A stretch of DNA of 64,000 nt from VXYL01 sp963665195 (GCA_963665195.1 OY762070.1:1612001-1676000); one strand, 5' to 3'; positions 27,134-36,069 are shown, numbered from the stretch's first letter. The notes: generated from the sequence alone by a model not told the origin. Numbers and translations: made by a program.

Positions 27134-28066
27134 CTAAAGGCCCCAGCACTCCAGCTCGCCGGCGAAGACGAGCGGGCCGTCGAAGTGCTCCTCGATAGCC
27201 GCGCGGCTGGCGCTTTCGCGGCCTGCGGTACGCGCCGTTCGGTGGCCGAGCACCAACATCCGCACGCCCGCCTGCGAGGCGATGCGGCCGAGCTGCGAGG
27301 GGATGGCGTAGCGTTCCCGCACGGCGCCGCGGGCGTCTTCGGGAATGGCGTGGTGGACGAACAGCGCATCGGCGCCGGCGGCGAGACCCGCCACCGTGTT
27401 CTTGCGATTGCTGAAGCCGCCGGCGAAAACCAGCGCCGACTCGCCAACCTTGACGCGCCAGGCCAGCGCCGGCTGGTTACCGTGGTGGACCGGTACCGCG
27501 GCGAGGGAGATGTTGCGCGTGCCGTACTGGGCCCAGCGCCGGTTGCCCTGGGCAGAGACGTCGCGCACCGATGCCTTGAAGCCGCCGCGCGAGCGGAACG
27601 TGAGGAAGTCCGCAAGTTCCGGGTAGAGGCCGGCAGCGCCGATCATGCGGTCGATGAAGGCGGTGGCCGAGTCGCCCACCGGCACCGCCGGGCCGAACAC
27701 GGGCAGCAGCCGATCCCGGTCGCCGCCGATGGCGCCCTCAAGCAGGGCCGGGAAGTCGGACGTCGTCTGGGCGCTCAGCCGGGTGAACACCACGGCGTCC
27801 AGATCCTCGATCCGTGCGCCCGCCTCGTCGAAGCGCAGCGCCGCGCCGGGCCCGGGGTCGACCAGCAGCCGGGCCTGGTTGTCCACCCAGACCAGATAGC
27901 TCGCCGCGGTGCGCTCGTCGGTCAGGTCCGCGCCGCCGGAGCCCAGGATCTGGAACCAGACCCCCTCCTCGCCGCAGTACGGCGTCTCCTGCCCCGGCGC
28001 CGCGGCGACCGCGCCAGCCGCCAAGCAGGCGACAAGCCCCAATCCCGCCATGCTGTTCTGCTTCAT
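27134..28066 (-). CDS. Secreted metallo-beta-lactamase-fold protein lacking metal ligands
   Basis: A 310-residue protein with a signal peptide (GLGLVACLAAGAVAAAPG). The sequence follows the RNase Z/MBL fold strand by strand: WFQILGSGGADLT, YLVWVDNQARLLVDPGPGA, DAVVFTRLSAQTTSDFPALL, VPVHHGNQPALAWRV, and ALVFAGGFSNRKN. Where active enzymes have T-H-x-H-x-D-H, this one reads T-R-L-S-A-Q-T. The later Asp ligand (SGDT) is replaced by AGGF. Two zinc ions could not be held in the usual way, so it is probably a non-catalytic binding protein. Starts 4 bases after nadE. Confidence 0.75.
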   Translation of the reverse strand: MKQNSMAGLGLVACLAAGAVAAAPGQETPYCGEEGVWFQILGSGGADLTDERTAASYLVWVDNQARLLVDPGPGAALRFDEAGARIEDLDAVVFTRLSAQTTSDFPALLEGAIGGDRDRLLPVFGPAVPVGDSATAFIDRMIGAAGLYPELADFLTFRSRGGFKASVRDVSAQGNRRWAQYGTRNISLAAVPVHHGNQPALAWRVKVGESALVFAGGFSNRKNTVAGLAAGADALFVHHAIPEDARGAVRERYAIPSQLGRIASQAGVRMLVLGHRTARTAGRESASRAAIEEHFDGPLVFAGELECWGL

Positions 28067-28070
28067 CTTC

Positions 28071-29990
28071 CTACTCCGTCGGAATCGCCGCGATGGCCTC
28101 CAGCACGGCCCGGGCGCTCGCCTCGTCCGGCATCCGCCAATCGCCGCGCGGCGACAGGCTCACGGTGCCCACCTTCGGCCCCGGCGGCAGCGTGGTGCGC
28201 TTGAACTGCTGCGCGAAGAAGCGCTCGAAGAACACGCCGAGCCAATGCTTGATCTCGGCCGCAGTGTAGTCCGGCCCGAAAGCGGCGCTCGCCAAAGCGA
28301 AGATCTTCCGCGCTCCCGCGCCGGTGCGCAGGAAGTGGAACAGGAAGAAGTCGTGCAGTTCGTAAGGCCCCACGATGTCTTCGGTGCGCTGCTCGATGCC
28401 GTCTCCCGCTGCGGGCACCAGTTCCGGTGTGATGGGCGTGTCCAGCACGCGGTCGAGGACCCCTCGCAGCGCGGCGCTGGCACGGTGGCGCGCGTACCAA
28501 CGCACCAGATACGCCACCAGCGTCTTCGGCACCCCGGCATTGACGTTGTAGTTCGCCGTCTGATCGGCGTTGAACGTACACCAGCCGAGGGCGAGTTCCG
28601 AGAGGTCCCCGGTGCCGACCACGATGCCGCCGACGCGATTGGCCGTGTCGAAGAGGATCTGCGTGCGTTCCCGCGCCTGGGCGTTCTCGAAAGCGACGTC
28701 CGGTCCGCCCTCGTGGCCGATGTCTTCGAGGTGCTGCGCGACCGCCTTGTCGATGGGCACCTCGCGCAACTCGACGCCCGTCGTCTCGGCCAGAAGCCGT
28801 GCCGACGCCAAGGTGTGTTGCGTGGTCCCCGGCCCGGGCATCGTCATCGCGCAGAGCGCGGCGGGCGGGCGTTCCAGCAAGGCCGAGGCATCGAGGCAGA
28901 CGAGATAGGCGAGCGTCGAATCGAGGCCGCCGGACAGGCCGATCACCAGCCGTTCGGCCCCGGCCGCCTTCATGCGCCGCGCGAGGCCAGTCGCCTGGAT
29001 GGCGAGAATGTCCTGGGCGCGCGCGGTCAACTCCGCCTCATCCGCCGGCACGAAAGGCTGCCGTTCGTAGTGCCGAGCCAGCCCGGCCAGCGGAACAGGC
29101 GGGCCGGCATCGACCACGAGCGGCTCTGCGGTGCGCGGGCTCTGCGCGAAGGTGCTGTTCTGCACGCGGCTGTGGCGGATGCGCTGGCAGTCGAGCTCGA
29201 AGCTCAAGGTCGCGCCGCCCAGGGCGAAGCGTTCGGACTCGCCGAGGACGCGCCCGTTCTCGGCGCCGATCAGATGGCCGCCGAACACCACGTCCTTGGT
29301 GGACTCGGTCGGCCCGGCGCTGGCGTAGACGTAGCCGGAGAGTGTACGGGCGCTCTGCGTGCGCACCAGTTCGCGCCGGTAGTCCGCCTTGGCCACCAGT
29401 TCCGGGCTGGCGGAGAGGTTCAGCAGAATCTCCGCCCCGGCAAGCGCCAAAGCGGCGCTCGGCGGGCTCGGCGCCCAAAGGTCCTCGCAGATCTCGATGC
29501 CGAACGCAGTATCGCCGAAGCGGAACAGGAGATCGGGGCGCAGCGGAAAGCGGCCGAAGTCGGCCTCCGCATCGACGGCGACCCCCGCCCCCGAAGCGAA
29601 CCAGCGGCGCTCGTAGAACTCGTCGTAGTTCGGCAGGGCGACTTTCGGCACCGCGCCGAGAACGCGCCCCTCGCGGAACACGAAGGCGCAGTCGAGCAGC
29701 CGTCCGTCTGCAAGCCACCACGGCGCGCCTGCCAACAGCACTCGCTCGTCGGCCGTTGCCGCCAGCGTCGCCAAGGCCTGCAGCGTGGCTCGGCGCAGAT
29801 CGTCGCCGAAGAAGAGGTCCTCGCAGGTATAGCCGGTGACCGCCAGTTCCGGGAACAGCACGATGGCCGCATCCGCCGGCGCACTAGCGTACGCCTCGGC
29901 GATGGCGAGCGCGTTCGCCGCAGGATCCGCCACCTGAACCGGCGGCGCCGCAGCGGCAACCTTGAGAAGGCCCAGTTCGCGGGCGTCCAT
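28071..29990 (-). CDS. nadE: Glutamine-dependent NAD(+) synthetase
   Basis: A 639-residue two-domain enzyme that amidates nicotinate adenine dinucleotide to NAD using glutamine. The N-terminal nitrilase-type glutaminase (1-290) has its triad in LFPELAVTGY (Glu), KVALPNYDEFYERRWF (Lys) and GIEICEDLW (Cys). The C-terminal synthetase (about 320-639) has the P-loop IGLSGGLDSTLAYLV and the GTGDLSELALGWCTFNAD segment. Length matches the mycobacterial-type enzyme. The ATG at 29990 gives the proper glutaminase start. Heads the minus-strand run down to coq7 and is divergent from the acyl-CoA dehydrogenases. Confidence 0.96.
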   Translation of the reverse strand: MDARELGLLKVAAAAPPVQVADPAANALAIAEAYASAPADAAIVLFPELAVTGYTCEDLFFGDDLRRATLQALATLAATADERVLLAGAPWWLADGRLLDCAFVFREGRVLGAVPKVALPNYDEFYERRWFASGAGVAVDAEADFGRFPLRPDLLFRFGDTAFGIEICEDLWAPSPPSAALALAGAEILLNLSASPELVAKADYRRELVRTQSARTLSGYVYASAGPTESTKDVVFGGHLIGAENGRVLGESERFALGGATLSFELDCQRIRHSRVQNSTFAQSPRTAEPLVVDAGPPVPLAGLARHYERQPFVPADEAELTARAQDILAIQATGLARRMKAAGAERLVIGLSGGLDSTLAYLVCLDASALLERPPAALCAMTMPGPGTTQHTLASARLLAETTGVELREVPIDKAVAQHLEDIGHEGGPDVAFENAQARERTQILFDTANRVGGIVVGTGDLSELALGWCTFNADQTANYNVNAGVPKTLVAYLVRWYARHRASAALRGVLDRVLDTPITPELVPAAGDGIEQRTEDIVGPYELHDFFLFHFLRTGAGARKIFALASAAFGPDYTAAEIKHWLGVFFERFFAQQFKRTTLPPGPKVGTVSLSPRGDWRMPDEASARAVLEAIAAIPTE

Positions 29991-30116
29991 CGTTCCTTGG
30001 CGGGTGAGTCGTTGGCAGGCGATTCTAGCGGCTGGGAACCCGCGCTGGCGCCACAAACCGGCGCGCGAATGCGGGTACACTCGCCGCATCGTCCCGACAG
30101 CAAGCGAGGGAAGCCC

Positions 30117-31226
30117 TTGAACTTCGAGTTTTCCGAAGAGCAGAACCTGCTGCGCGAGCAAGCGCTCGGATTCCTTCAGGAGCAATGCCCGGCCGCCGCG
30201 GTGCGCGCCGTGCTCGACGGCGAGCAAGCGTACGACGCGGCGCTGTGGGGCAAGATCGCCGAACTAGGCTGGACCGCCACCGTGATTCCCGAACAGTACG
30301 GCGGCATCGGCCTCGGCTACCTGGAACTCGTCGTGATCGCCGAAGAACTGGGCAGGGCCGTCGCCCCGGTGCCGTTCTCTTCGTCCGTCTATCTCGCCAG
30401 CGAAGCCATCCTGATGGCCGGCTCCGAGGCGCAGAAGGAACGCTGGCTGCCGAAACTGGCCAGCGGCGAAGCCATCGGCACCTTCGCTTTGGGCGAGGGA
30501 CCGGGCTCTCCCTCGGCCGCCCGACTAAGCACCGCCGCCGACGGAGACCGCCTCACCGGCACGAAGATCCCCGTCGCCGACGGCGACATCGCCGACATCG
30601 CCATCGTGGTCGCCAAACCGGCCGACGGCGACGGCGCAAGCCTGTACCTCGCAGAACTTGCGGGCGTGGACCGGCAGGCAGTCGGCACGCTCGACCCCAC
30701 GCGCTCCCACGCCCGCCTCGCGTTCGACGCGACGCCCGCCGAACCGCTCGGCGCCGCGGGCGAAGGCTGGACGCTCACCCAGCGCCTCTTGGACCGCGCC
30801 GCCGTGCTGTTCGCCTGGGAGCAGGTCGGGGGGGCCAACGCGGCCCTGGAGATGGCCAAGGCCTATGCCTTGGAGCGCTATGCCTTCGGCCGCCCGATCG
30901 CCAGCTACCAAGCCATCAAGCACAAGCTGGCCCACGCCTACGTGAAGAACACCCTGGCGCGCTCCAACGGCTACTACGGCGCATGGGCGTTGGCCGAGGA
31001 CGCGGCCGAGCTGCCGCTGGCGGCCGCAACGGCCCGCGTCAGCGCCACGCAGGCGTACTACTACGCTTCCAAGGAAAACATCCAGACCCACGGCGGCATG
31101 GGCTTCACCTGGGAGTTCGACTGCCAGTTCCACTACCGCCGCGCCAAGCTGCTGTCCGTGAACATCGGCAGCGAGGCATCGTGGCAGGACAGGCTCATCG
31201 CCGCCATCGAACGCGAAGCTGCGTAG
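30117..31226 (+). CDS. Acyl-CoA dehydrogenase, subunit 1 of a coupled pair
   Basis: A 369-residue flavoenzyme-family protein for alpha,beta-dehydrogenation of an acyl-CoA. The N-terminal domain starts NFEFSEEQNLLREQALGFL. The FAD region has GTFALGEGPGS and the C-terminal helices have RYAFGRPIASYQAIKHKLAH and IQTHGGMGFTWEFD. The usual catalytic Glu region (YEGT) is replaced by NIGS, so this subunit may lack the base at the classic position. TTG start at 30117 with GAGGGAAG just upstream; there is no ATG in the right place. The second dehydrogenase begins 30 bases later. Confidence 0.88.
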   Translation: MNFEFSEEQNLLREQALGFLQEQCPAAAVRAVLDGEQAYDAALWGKIAELGWTATVIPEQYGGIGLGYLELVVIAEELGRAVAPVPFSSSVYLASEAILMAGSEAQKERWLPKLASGEAIGTFALGEGPGSPSAARLSTAADGDRLTGTKIPVADGDIADIAIVVAKPADGDGASLYLAELAGVDRQAVGTLDPTRSHARLAFDATPAEPLGAAGEGWTLTQRLLDRAAVLFAWEQVGGANAALEMAKAYALERYAFGRPIASYQAIKHKLAHAYVKNTLARSNGYYGAWALAEDAAELPLAAATARVSATQAYYYASKENIQTHGGMGFTWEFDCQFHYRRAKLLSVNIGSEASWQDRLIAAIEREAA

Positions 31227-31256
31227 CTGGACGATAGGGACGCAAGGAGAGATCGC

Positions 31257-32465
31257 ATGGACTTCAACGACACCGCCGAAGAGGCCACCTTCCGCGCCGA
31301 GGCGCGCGCCTGGCTTGAGGCCAACGTCCCCAGCAAGGACGACCTCGATGGCTTGGGCGAGATCGACGCCGCCAAGCTCTGGCAGAAGCGCAAGTACGAC
31401 GCCGGCTGGGCCTGCATCCGCTGGCCCGAGGAATACGGCGGCCGCGGCGCTTCCGCCATCGAGCAGGTGATCTGGAACCAGGAAGAGGGCCGCTTCAACA
31501 CCCCCGGCAGCGTCTTCGGCATCGGCCAGGGCATGGCCGCGCCGACCCTCATGGCCTGGGCCAGCGAGGAGCACAAGCGCACCCACCTGCCGCCGCTCGC
31601 CTCCGGCGAACACATCTGGTGCCAGCTGTTCAGCGAACCCGCCGGCGGCTCCGATCTCGCCGCCCTGCGCACCCGCGCCGAGAAGGACGGCGACGAGTGG
31701 GTGATCAACGGCCAGAAGATCTGGACCTCCGGCGCCCACTACTCGGACTACGGCATCATCGTCCTGCGCACGGACCCGAACGTGCCGAAGCACAAGGGCC
31801 TGTCGTACTTCTTCCTGGACATGAAATCCCCCGGCGTCGAGGTCCGCCCTATCAAGCAGATCTCGGGCGGCGCGAACTTCAACGAGGTGTACTTCACCGA
31901 CGTGCGCGTGCCCGACCACCAGCGCCTCGGCGCCGTCGGCCAAGGCTGGCAGGTGGCCCTGACGACACTCATGAACGAGCGCATGGCCATCGGCGGCGGA
32001 GGCGGCGGCGTGGGCTTCCGGCAGGTATTCGATCTGGCCCGGCGAGTCGAGTTGGACGGCGCACCGGCGATCGAGGACAAGAACGTGCGGGCGAAGCTCG
32101 CGACCTGGTACGCCCAGGAGGCCGGGCTGAAGTACACCGGCTACCGCTCGATGACGGCGCTGTCGAAGGGCGCGACGCCGGGGCCGGAGAACTCGATCGG
32201 CAAGCTCGTGGCCGCCTCCAAGACCCAGGACATGGCCTCGTTCGCGATGGATCTCCTAGAACTCTCCGGCGCGGTCTCGGACCCTGAGTTCGCCGAGGCG
32301 CACGGCATGTACCAAGCGACCTTCATGGGCTCGCCCGGCGGCCGCATCGCCGGCGGCAGCGACGAGATCATGCTGAACATCCTTTCCGAGCGCGTGCTCG
32401 GCCTGCCCCAGGACGTGCGCGTGGACAAGGGGATCCCGTTCAACGAGGTGCCGACGGGGCGGTAG
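31257..32465 (+). CDS. Acyl-CoA dehydrogenase, subunit 2 of a coupled pair
   Basis: A 402-residue acyl-CoA dehydrogenase. Landmarks are CIRWPEEYGGRGASAIEQVI, the flavin-contact QLFSEPAGGSDLAALRTRA, WTSGAHYSDYGIIVLRTD, LMNERMAIGG, and the C-terminal RIAGGSDEIMLNILSERVLG. An AAGGAG site lies 8-13 bases before the ATG. Adjacent unequal pairs like this often form heterotetrameric dehydrogenases for bulky CoA esters such as sterol or terpenoid side chains. That is an inference from arrangement, not from a substrate-specific motif. Confidence 0.9.
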   Translation: MDFNDTAEEATFRAEARAWLEANVPSKDDLDGLGEIDAAKLWQKRKYDAGWACIRWPEEYGGRGASAIEQVIWNQEEGRFNTPGSVFGIGQGMAAPTLMAWASEEHKRTHLPPLASGEHIWCQLFSEPAGGSDLAALRTRAEKDGDEWVINGQKIWTSGAHYSDYGIIVLRTDPNVPKHKGLSYFFLDMKSPGVEVRPIKQISGGANFNEVYFTDVRVPDHQRLGAVGQGWQVALTTLMNERMAIGGGGGGVGFRQVFDLARRVELDGAPAIEDKNVRAKLATWYAQEAGLKYTGYRSMTALSKGATPGPENSIGKLVAASKTQDMASFAMDLLELSGAVSDPEFAEAHGMYQATFMGSPGGRIAGGSDEIMLNILSERVLGLPQDVRVDKGIPFNEVPTGR

Positions 32466-32560
32466 CGGCGGTCGAGGACGCAATCCCCTCCTCGGTGTCC
32501 TGCCTCCAACCGCTCGGGCGACCCCAGTTCGCGGCGATGCCGTGCGTGGTCCCGATGCAA

Positions 32561-33205
32561 TCAATAACGCGGCTTTGCACCGATAAGGGAGGACATCGCA
32601 TCCGCGGTATGGCCACGCAAAACCAAACGCGATATCCGCTCGTAGCAATGGCTAGAGATGGGCCTGTGGATGTACGGCGCGAGCCTCGTCACGACATCGC
32701 CGCGATGACCAGACAGCGCGTCTTCAAGCAGCTCCGCGAACTCATCACAGGCCAAGCCGCCGTTGACCCGCGGCACCTCCCGAACCAGAAACGCTGCCAC
32801 GTGCCCACTCGACATCGCGGACACGGCGGCCCGCAATCCTTGGACCTTGTCCACTCGGGCGTCGTGGCCGCGGTCTCTGTAATCGCCTCGGTCCACTAAA
32901 GCCTTCGCGACGTCGAACACCGCGATCTCGCAGCCGTCCGCCTTGAGAGCGGTGTCGAGGATCCTGTCCAGCCAAGTGCGTTTTCCACGAACGCGGAGGT
33001 CTTCGAGCAGACCAGCGAGATCGAACTCCACCTTCATCCTGAACGGTTTAATCTTGACCTCTGCGCGCGGAACCTTCGCGCAAACCGAGGATGCGAACTC
33101 GCGGATCAATCGATCTTCGCTGCCCCCGAAGCTCGCACACCCGCCCAAGATGAAGAGCGACCCCGTCGCCGCAAGCAGGAGATTCCGCACGTTCGTCACA
33201 TCCAC
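32561..33205 (-). CDS. Hypothetical lipoprotein
   Basis: A 214-residue protein of unrecognised function. The N-terminus has a lipoprotein signal peptide (LLLAATGSLFILGGCASFGG) with lipobox LGGC near residue 23. The mature part is mixed alpha/beta and charged, with two Cys (SSVCAKVP, LKADGCEIAVFD) and no domain I can name. GTG start at 33205; in-frame GTGs at 33199 and 33190 are alternatives. Less GC-rich than its neighbours by eye and beside the gene-remnant stretch, so it may be acquired. Confidence 0.6.
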   Translation of the reverse strand: MDVTNVRNLLLAATGSLFILGGCASFGGSEDRLIREFASSVCAKVPRAEVKIKPFRMKVEFDLAGLLEDLRVRGKRTWLDRILDTALKADGCEIAVFDVAKALVDRGDYRDRGHDARVDKVQGLRAAVSAMSSGHVAAFLVREVPRVNGGLACDEFAELLEDALSGHRGDVVTRLAPYIHRPISSHCYERISRLVLRGHTADAMSSLIGAKPRY

Positions 33206-33330
33206 AGGACGACTCCTCTACCTTTGGTCTTGAAATCCGAGCGATGACTGTCTCTCGCCCGGGCACTCTCGTCAAGACTCGCTCAGGCATCTTCTACGAG
33301 CGGCGGTCACGACTGGGCTTCGCCGGAGAA

Positions 33331-33480
33331 CTAAGAGGTCGGGCGAGACCACTGAGCGCGGCCGCTCCAGATCGTAGTTCGGCCCAAGGACCGCGCCAGC
33401 GTGGTCGTGCCGCACTGCCGGGCGCCGACCAGCGCGACGGCCGGGAAGTCACCGAGGCGGTGGCGGAATCTGCCTGATCT
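33331..33480 (-). pseudogene. Fragment of a P-loop ATPase (DUF4143-type), Walker Lys lost
   Basis: The translation contains GDFPAVALVGARQCGTTTLARSL, which resembles the start of DUF4143/AAA ATPases (FPVVALxGARQxGKTTLA). The Walker A Lys is Thr. Only about 50 residues remain before a stop at 33331, with none of the later ATPase motifs. It is fused upstream to unrelated sequence. A decayed gene end rather than an active enzyme. Confidence 0.55.
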
Positions 33481-33715
33481 TGCGCGGGACCACTGCGGAA
33501 CCTTGCAGAATAGAAGTGGATTTCTGTTTTGCAAAGCCGCAGACCAAGATGCAATGCGCGGTACCCCTTGCTCGTAGGGGAACGGCACCTCCTCGGGGTA
33601 CTGCCGGGCACGTCGGGCGACTGCGCGCGCGGTGGCCGCACGAGCCTGAGCGAACTGACGCTGCGGCCAGCGGTCTCCGGCCACGGCGACATCGCGGCGG
33701 TGGTCGAAGTGGAAG

Positions 33716-33898
33716 TAGATGGTGCGGCTCCGGGTCGTCGCGATAGCGCCAACGGCTGTCGCCGAAGGGGCCTTCGAGACCCCGCTCGATCAATCGCAGT
33801 CTGTCCTGATCAGGCGCTTCAAGCTCGCGCTCGGGAACCATCGCGCGCGCATGCAGAAAGCCGTTGCTGGCGAAGTCGGCCAGTTGTCGTGCGGCCAA
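33716..33898 (-). pseudogene. N-terminal fragment of a phytanoyl-CoA dioxygenase-like gene
   Basis: From a possible TTG at 33898 the frame reads LAARQLADFASNGFLHARAM and then VPERELEAPDQDRLRL. This matches the PhyH opening (LTxxQLxxFxxxGFLxxRxLxPxxE). It continues to a GDSRWRYRDDPEPHH segment and then loses coherence. No Fe(II)-binding HxD...H core follows in any frame before 33331. It begins 6 bases after the cytochrome stop, in the graveyard 33206-33903. Confidence 0.4.
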
Positions 33899-33903
33899 GG
33901 GCC

Positions 33904-34338
33904 TCACTCGGCGTCCGAGTACATGATCGCGGCTCGGGCTCGCAAGGGGTCCGCCAGAACGCGGCGGCGTGCTGCGGCCACTTCCTCTGCCTGCATCGGG
34001 CGGAAGTCCTTGGGCAGCGTGTCGCCGTTGAACTCGCGCAGCATCCAGTTGAGCAGCCGTGCCAAGGCCGCATCGTCGAGCGGCGATTGCGCGACTTCCG
34101 GTACCCGGACGATGTAGTCGCGTCCTTCGGCGGTGGCGAGCAGCTTGCCCACCGGGCCGCGCAGGGTGGGGACCTCCGGCGGTTCGCCGGCGCCATCGAC
34201 CCGGTGGCAGCCGGAGCAATGCAGCAGGTAGTCGTAGCGGGCCGCGCGATCAGCGTCCGCGGCGCCCACGCAGGCCCAGCAGATCGCAAGCAGCGCCAAC
34301 GCGGCGCGCCATGCGCCCGCCGATGCGGCGCGCGTCAT
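33904..34338 (-). CDS. c-type cytochrome associated with amine dehydrogenase
   Basis: A 144-residue exported monohaem cytochrome. The signal peptide (WRAALALLAICWACVGAADA) is followed by the haem motif C-S-G-C-H in YLLHCSGCHRVDG, near residue 45. It has a small cytochrome c-like helical body. The ATG at 34338 overlaps the light-chain stop (ATGA). As the last gene of the mauBEDA-like operon it is the likely electron acceptor for the amine dehydrogenase, where other systems use amicyanin or azurin. Confidence 0.85.
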   Translation of the reverse strand: MTRAASAGAWRAALALLAICWACVGAADADRAARYDYLLHCSGCHRVDGAGEPPEVPTLRGPVGKLLATAEGRDYIVRVPEVAQSPLDDAALARLLNWMLREFNGDTLPKDFRPMQAEEVAAARRRVLADPLRARAAIMYSDAE

Positions 34339-34925
34339 TGCTCGGCAGCGCTCTCGTCGGCCGCTTCGGCCTCCGGCGCCTCGCCGATCACTGCCGCCAT
34401 CGTGCAGTGGTAGGCGTTGCTCTCGACGCCGAAGCACCACAGCACGTTGCTGCTCTTGCTGGGGAAGTACACAGGCTTGGCACCCTCCGTGCGGTGGCAG
34501 AAGCAGCGCGGGCAGGTGGATTTGCCGCAGCAGTCGTTGTAGGAGATGAGGTACTGCTTGCCATCGGCGGGGTTGCGGCAGGTGCCCACCCAGGTGATGG
34601 GCGATGGCTCCGCGCCCGGCGGACAGGTGTTGGCGCTGCCGCCGCAGCAACTGCAGAGCGCACCGCCGAGAGCGCAGTAGCGCCAGTAGTCGCAGCTCTG
34701 CGGATCGCCGAACTCGCGCAGCCCCGTCGGTTCGGGCGTCTCGCCGCCATCCGCTTCCGCGCCGAAGACCCGCGCTACCGGCAGCAGGGGCAGAGCGCCG
34801 GCGCCAGCCAGAATCGCGCCCAGGCGCGCGAGGACCCCGCGCCTGGACGTGCGTTCCGCCAGCCCTGCCGTGGCGCGAGCCGCGGCGGTATCCAGCCAGC
34901 GGCCGATGGCGTCGTTGCTGTTCAT
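34335..34925 (-). CDS. mauA: Tryptophan-tryptophylquinone amine dehydrogenase, light chain
   Basis: A 196-residue catalytic small subunit carrying the TTQ cofactor made from two of its own Trp residues. A Tat-type leader (RTSRRGVLARLGAILAGAGA) precedes a Cys-rich mature domain with CDYWRYCALGGALCSCCGG (first TTQ Trp), WVGTCRNPADGKQYLISYND, CCGKSTC, and VLWCFGVESNAYHCT (second TTQ Trp). All the Cys of the usual six-disulfide lattice appear to be present. The enzyme oxidises a primary amine to aldehyde and ammonia in the periplasm; sequence alone does not separate methylamine from aralkylamine types. Confidence 0.92.
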   Translation of the reverse strand: MNSNDAIGRWLDTAAARATAGLAERTSRRGVLARLGAILAGAGALPLLPVARVFGAEADGGETPEPTGLREFGDPQSCDYWRYCALGGALCSCCGGSANTCPPGAEPSPITWVGTCRNPADGKQYLISYNDCCGKSTCPRCFCHRTEGAKPVYFPSKSSNVLWCFGVESNAYHCTMAAVIGEAPEAEAADESAAEQ

Positions 34926-35533
34926 GGGGCCTCCTTGAGTTCGGCCGGGGCGAACTCCCGAACGTAATCCTGCAACGTCGCGACGCCGCTGCGCCAAGAC
35001 TCCAACAGGCTTTCGAGGTGTTCGCGGGTATTGACCAGACCGCGTCCGCGCAGCACGCCGTCGGCGCCGATCAGCACGGCGAACGGCAGTCGGCTGACGC
35101 CATAGCGCAGGCCCAACGCTTCCGAGAGGACGTAAGGGTAGGACGCGAGCCCGACGTCCTTGGCAAATCCTCGGTGCCGGTCTTGGCTGAAGCCGTCGCT
35201 GGCGAAGATCAGACGCAGGCTTTCCGCTGCGGCGAGGGACTTGGCGGCGGGCAGCAACGACTTGCACACCGGGCAGGTCGGCGAGATGAACAGCAGCAGC
35301 GTGTTCTCGGCGACATCCGGGCCGCCGATGTCGAGCGGTTTGCCATCGAGGTTCTGGGCAGAGAGCCGTTCGGTCAGCTCGCCGATCTTCGGGCCGGCCG
35401 TCGGCATCAGCGCCCCGGCAGGCGCTACGCGCTGATTCAGCACGCCCACCTGCCGCGCCAGGGCCAGCACGGCGACCGCGAGCACGCCGACGACGAGCCA
35501 GAGCAGGACGTCGAGGGCAATGCCGGCGGTCAT
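34922..35533 (-). CDS. mauD: MauD-like thioredoxin-fold protein for light-chain disulfide formation
   Basis: A 203-residue membrane-tethered thioredoxin-fold protein. The N-terminal anchor (ALDVLLWLVVGVLAVAVLAL) is followed by LLLFISPTCPVCKSLLPAAK, whose CPVC is the redox site. MauD is needed for stable light chain, whose many disulfides must be paired correctly. The ATG at 35533 overlaps the mauE stop, and its own stop overlaps the mauA start (ATGA at both). Confidence 0.9.
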   Translation of the reverse strand: MTAGIALDVLLWLVVGVLAVAVLALARQVGVLNQRVAPAGALMPTAGPKIGELTERLSAQNLDGKPLDIGGPDVAENTLLLFISPTCPVCKSLLPAAKSLAAAESLRLIFASDGFSQDRHRGFAKDVGLASYPYVLSEALGLRYGVSRLPFAVLIGADGVLRGRGLVNTREHLESLLESWRSGVATLQDYVREFAPAELKEAP

Positions 35534-36069
35534 CGCTCGCTTCCCTGCAACAGGCGCACCGCTGCAGCATTGCCGAGCAGTGCGCTCGATGCGAGATGGA
35601 GCGCCGCCGCGACGCCCAGCAGCACGGCGGCGAACGCCGCATCGGTCCATCCCCATGCGCTCGTCGGCAGCGCCAGCGGCGCGAGCGCCAAGACCGCGAA
35701 CAGCGCGTTGCGCGCGACGTGCAGCCACGACAGCGTCTCGCCGCCGCCGCAGCCGCAATCGATCCACGCGCGGCCGCGCAGCAGATTGATGGCCATCGCC
35801 AACGCGTAGACGAGCATCAGCGCGGCCGTGCCGGTACCGGCGAGCCACGCGGCATCCCGAAACCAAGGCGCGGCCAGCCAGAGCACGGCTAGGGTGGCTT
35901 CCGCAAGGGCGATGGCGAACGCCGCCGGTACCAGCAGCCAGCGTGGCAGCAAGCGGTAGTCCTCGGCCAGTGCGGCGAAGGCTTCGAGGTCGCCGAGCTT
36001 GCGCCACGCCGCGGTTCCGAGGAGCAGCGCGAAGCCAGCGGCTGCCGCGAGCAAGGGGGATGCGTCCAT
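35530..36069 (-). CDS. mauE: MauE-like integral membrane protein
   Basis: A 179-residue protein with four to five hydrophobic segments (for example LLAAAAGFALLLGTAAW, RWLLVPAAFAIALAEATLAV, AALMLVYALAMAINLL). It has the family motif WIDCGCGG between TM3 and TM4, a Cys pair fitting a DoxX/VKOR-like role in disulfide supply. MauE works with MauD in maturing the amine dehydrogenase light chain. The ATG at 36069 is 17 bases after the mauB stop. Confidence 0.88.
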   Translation of the reverse strand: MDASPLLAAAAGFALLLGTAAWRKLGDLEAFAALAEDYRLLPRWLLVPAAFAIALAEATLAVLWLAAPWFRDAAWLAGTGTAALMLVYALAMAINLLRGRAWIDCGCGGGETLSWLHVARNALFAVLALAPLALPTSAWGWTDAAFAAVLLGVAAALHLASSALLGNAAAVRLLQGSER

